Below, piece by piece: positions 4,104-5,084 of a DNA stretch of 5,084 nt. The notes under the pieces are model-generated. The model was not told the origin of the DNA. It did no database searches and saw only the letters and a program-made list of their open reading frames with translations. How positions within the stretch are numbered: position 1 is the stretch's first letter; every line of letters starts with the position of its first letter. The position numbers were made by a program, and so were the translations under genes. The DNA is from Loktanella sp. (GTDB lineage Bacteria; Pseudomonadota; Alphaproteobacteria; Rhodobacterales; Rhodobacteraceae), in the NCBI GenBank assembly GCA_003551805.1, contig PUNR01000130.1:1-5084 (forward strand). Reading direction: 5' to 3'.

Positions 4104-5084
4104 GCCTCGTCCTTCTCGGGTTTGCTGCGCAGCAGCGCGAAAATACCAATGGCTGCGACCAGCACGACCGCGATCTCACCGAATGTATCCAGCGCCCGGA
4201 AATCGACCAGCACGACGTTGACGATGTTCTGGCCAAACGCCTCTGGATAGCTGGCAGCCTCGAAGAAGTCGCTTAGGCTACGGTCAATCGGGCCGGTTGT
4301 GGCCATAAGCAAGATCATCGTGACCGTGACACCCATGCCAATCGCGATAGCCGCATCACCCCAGCGCTTTTTCAAAGGCTCTGCGCCAAGGCTTGGCAGG
4401 CGCAATGCAGCGGCGGCGAACAGCACAACGATTAGTGGTTCTACCAGCAATTGTGTGATGGCGACATCGGGCGCGGAATACAGGATAAAGATCATCGCAA
4501 TCCCGATCCCGACCACACCCAGCCCTGCAATGGCGGTGATGCGCGATTGCGTCCAGATCGCAAGGCCTGTGCCAACCAGTACCAGACCAAAGACCAGCCA
4601 GTCGGTCAGCGTCACGCCGTTCCAGGCGATGGGCAGAACAAAAGCTTGCTTGACCACCAATGTCACCGCCATCGCGACAAGTGCGGTCAGGAATGTGATC
4701 ATGATGTAGAACCGCAGTTGACCGGTCTGGATCACACGGGTTTGCCACTTTGCGCCAGACAGCACGGCGGCAAGCAATTTGTCCCAGCCGCGGTCGAAGT
4801 TGGGGCCATTGTCGATGATCCCGACCAGCTTGGCGCGCAATTGTGTGCTGAACGCATAGATCACGAAGCCCAGTGCAAAAGTCGCGACGCTTAGCACCAG
4901 TGGCAGGTTGAAACCGGCCCATAGTTGCAGGGTTTTGGCATCTGCGGTGGTTCCAAGGATCGAATCCACGGTCGGATGGATCAGGCTGGTTTGCAGCCAA
5001 AGCGGGAACAGGCCGAACAGCGCACCCAGAACGGCTAGCACGACAGGGCCCAAAAGCATCGGCCATTTCGCCTCGGTCACGCCG
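4100..5084 (-). CDS. mrpA: Na+/H+ antiporter subunit A (MrpA/MnhA), C-terminal part
   Basis: This is the C-terminal portion (about 328 codons) of the large MrpA subunit; the reading frame stays open to the window edge. The GTG at 5080 is an internal Val, not a start, since full MrpA is normally some 750-800 aa. The NuoL-like antiporter core is therefore mostly outside. Visible here, counting from that Val, are membrane spans at about 10-30, 57-78 and 124-145, an MbhD-like (DUF4040) region with YSAPDVAITQLLVEPLIVVL (201-220) including its conserved Glu214, and an MbhE-like end with NVVLVDFRALDTFGEIAVV (288-306). This last region lies next to subunits E, F and G in related complexes and is proposed to form part of the Na+ route. 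The tail KPEKDEA is charged. The stop overlaps mrpB by 4 bases. The gene is incomplete only because of the window. Confidence 0.96.
   Translation of the reverse strand, partial: GVTEAKWPMLLGPVVLAVLGALFGLFPLWLQTSLIHPTVDSILGTTADAKTLQLWAGFNLPLVLSVATFALGFVIYAFSTQLRAKLVGIIDNGPNFDRGWDKLLAAVLSGAKWQTRVIQTGQLRFYIMITFLTALVAMAVTLVVKQAFVLPIAWNGVTLTDWLVFGLVLVGTGLAIWTQSRITAIAGLGVVGIGIAMIFILYSAPDVAITQLLVEPLIVVLFAAAALRLPSLGAEPLKKRWGDAAIAIGMGVTVTMILLMATTGPIDRSLSDFFEAASYPEAFGQNIVNVVLVDFRALDTFGEIAVVLVAAIGIFALLRSKPEKDEA

Noticed and set aside
4451..4894. Plus-strand frame opposite mrpA
   Set aside because: Antisense to the conserved MrpA C-terminal region, with no recognisable features.
1..5084. CRISPR arrays, tRNA or rRNA genes, insertion sequences, integration sites
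   Set aside because: No direct-repeat arrays, cloverleaf structures, transposase reading frames or terminal repeats were seen.

Overview
The window looks like chromosomal DNA of a marine-type alphaproteobacterium, most likely of the Rhodobacteraceae (roseobacter relatives). This rests on moderately high GC, the order and residues of the Mrp subunits, and two small membrane proteins of a style common there; it is inference, because no marker gene is present.

Positions 705-5084 on the minus strand hold nearly all of an mrp (mnh/pha/sha) operon for a multisubunit Na+(K+)/H+ antiporter. The gene order is mrpA (3' part only, cut by the right edge), mrpB, mrpC, mrpD, mrpE, mrpF, mrpG. Every junction overlaps by 1, 4 or 8 bases, so the subunits are probably translationally coupled and made together. 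The products form one inner-membrane complex related to the membrane arm of respiratory complex I. MrpA and MrpD are the NuoL/M/N-like proton-path subunits, MrpC is NuoK-like, and B, E, F, G and the MrpA C-terminus complete the assembly. Its usual roles are alkaline pH homeostasis and Na+ export. The operon promoter lies outside the window.

Positions 74-698 hold two small genes of unknown function that are transcribed divergently from a 167-bp intergenic region. The minus-strand gene encodes a 77-aa protein with one membrane span and an acidic Pro/Ala-rich tail, and it ends at a strong rho-independent terminator. The plus-strand gene encodes a 54-aa single-span protein and converges on mrpG with only 6 bp between stop codons. 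The intergenic region carries two back-to-back matches to the EcfG general-stress sigma factor promoter (GGAAC-N16-CGTT, perfect on the minus strand; GGAAC-N16-AGTT on the plus strand), each well placed for its gene. The minus-strand leader also has a GC hairpin followed by eight T residues just before the ribosome binding site. This divergent, probably stress-controlled pair is the least ordinary part of the window.

Positions 1-73 hold no gene I can support; a minus-strand start with a twin-arginine-like motif at the very edge is recorded only as a possibility.
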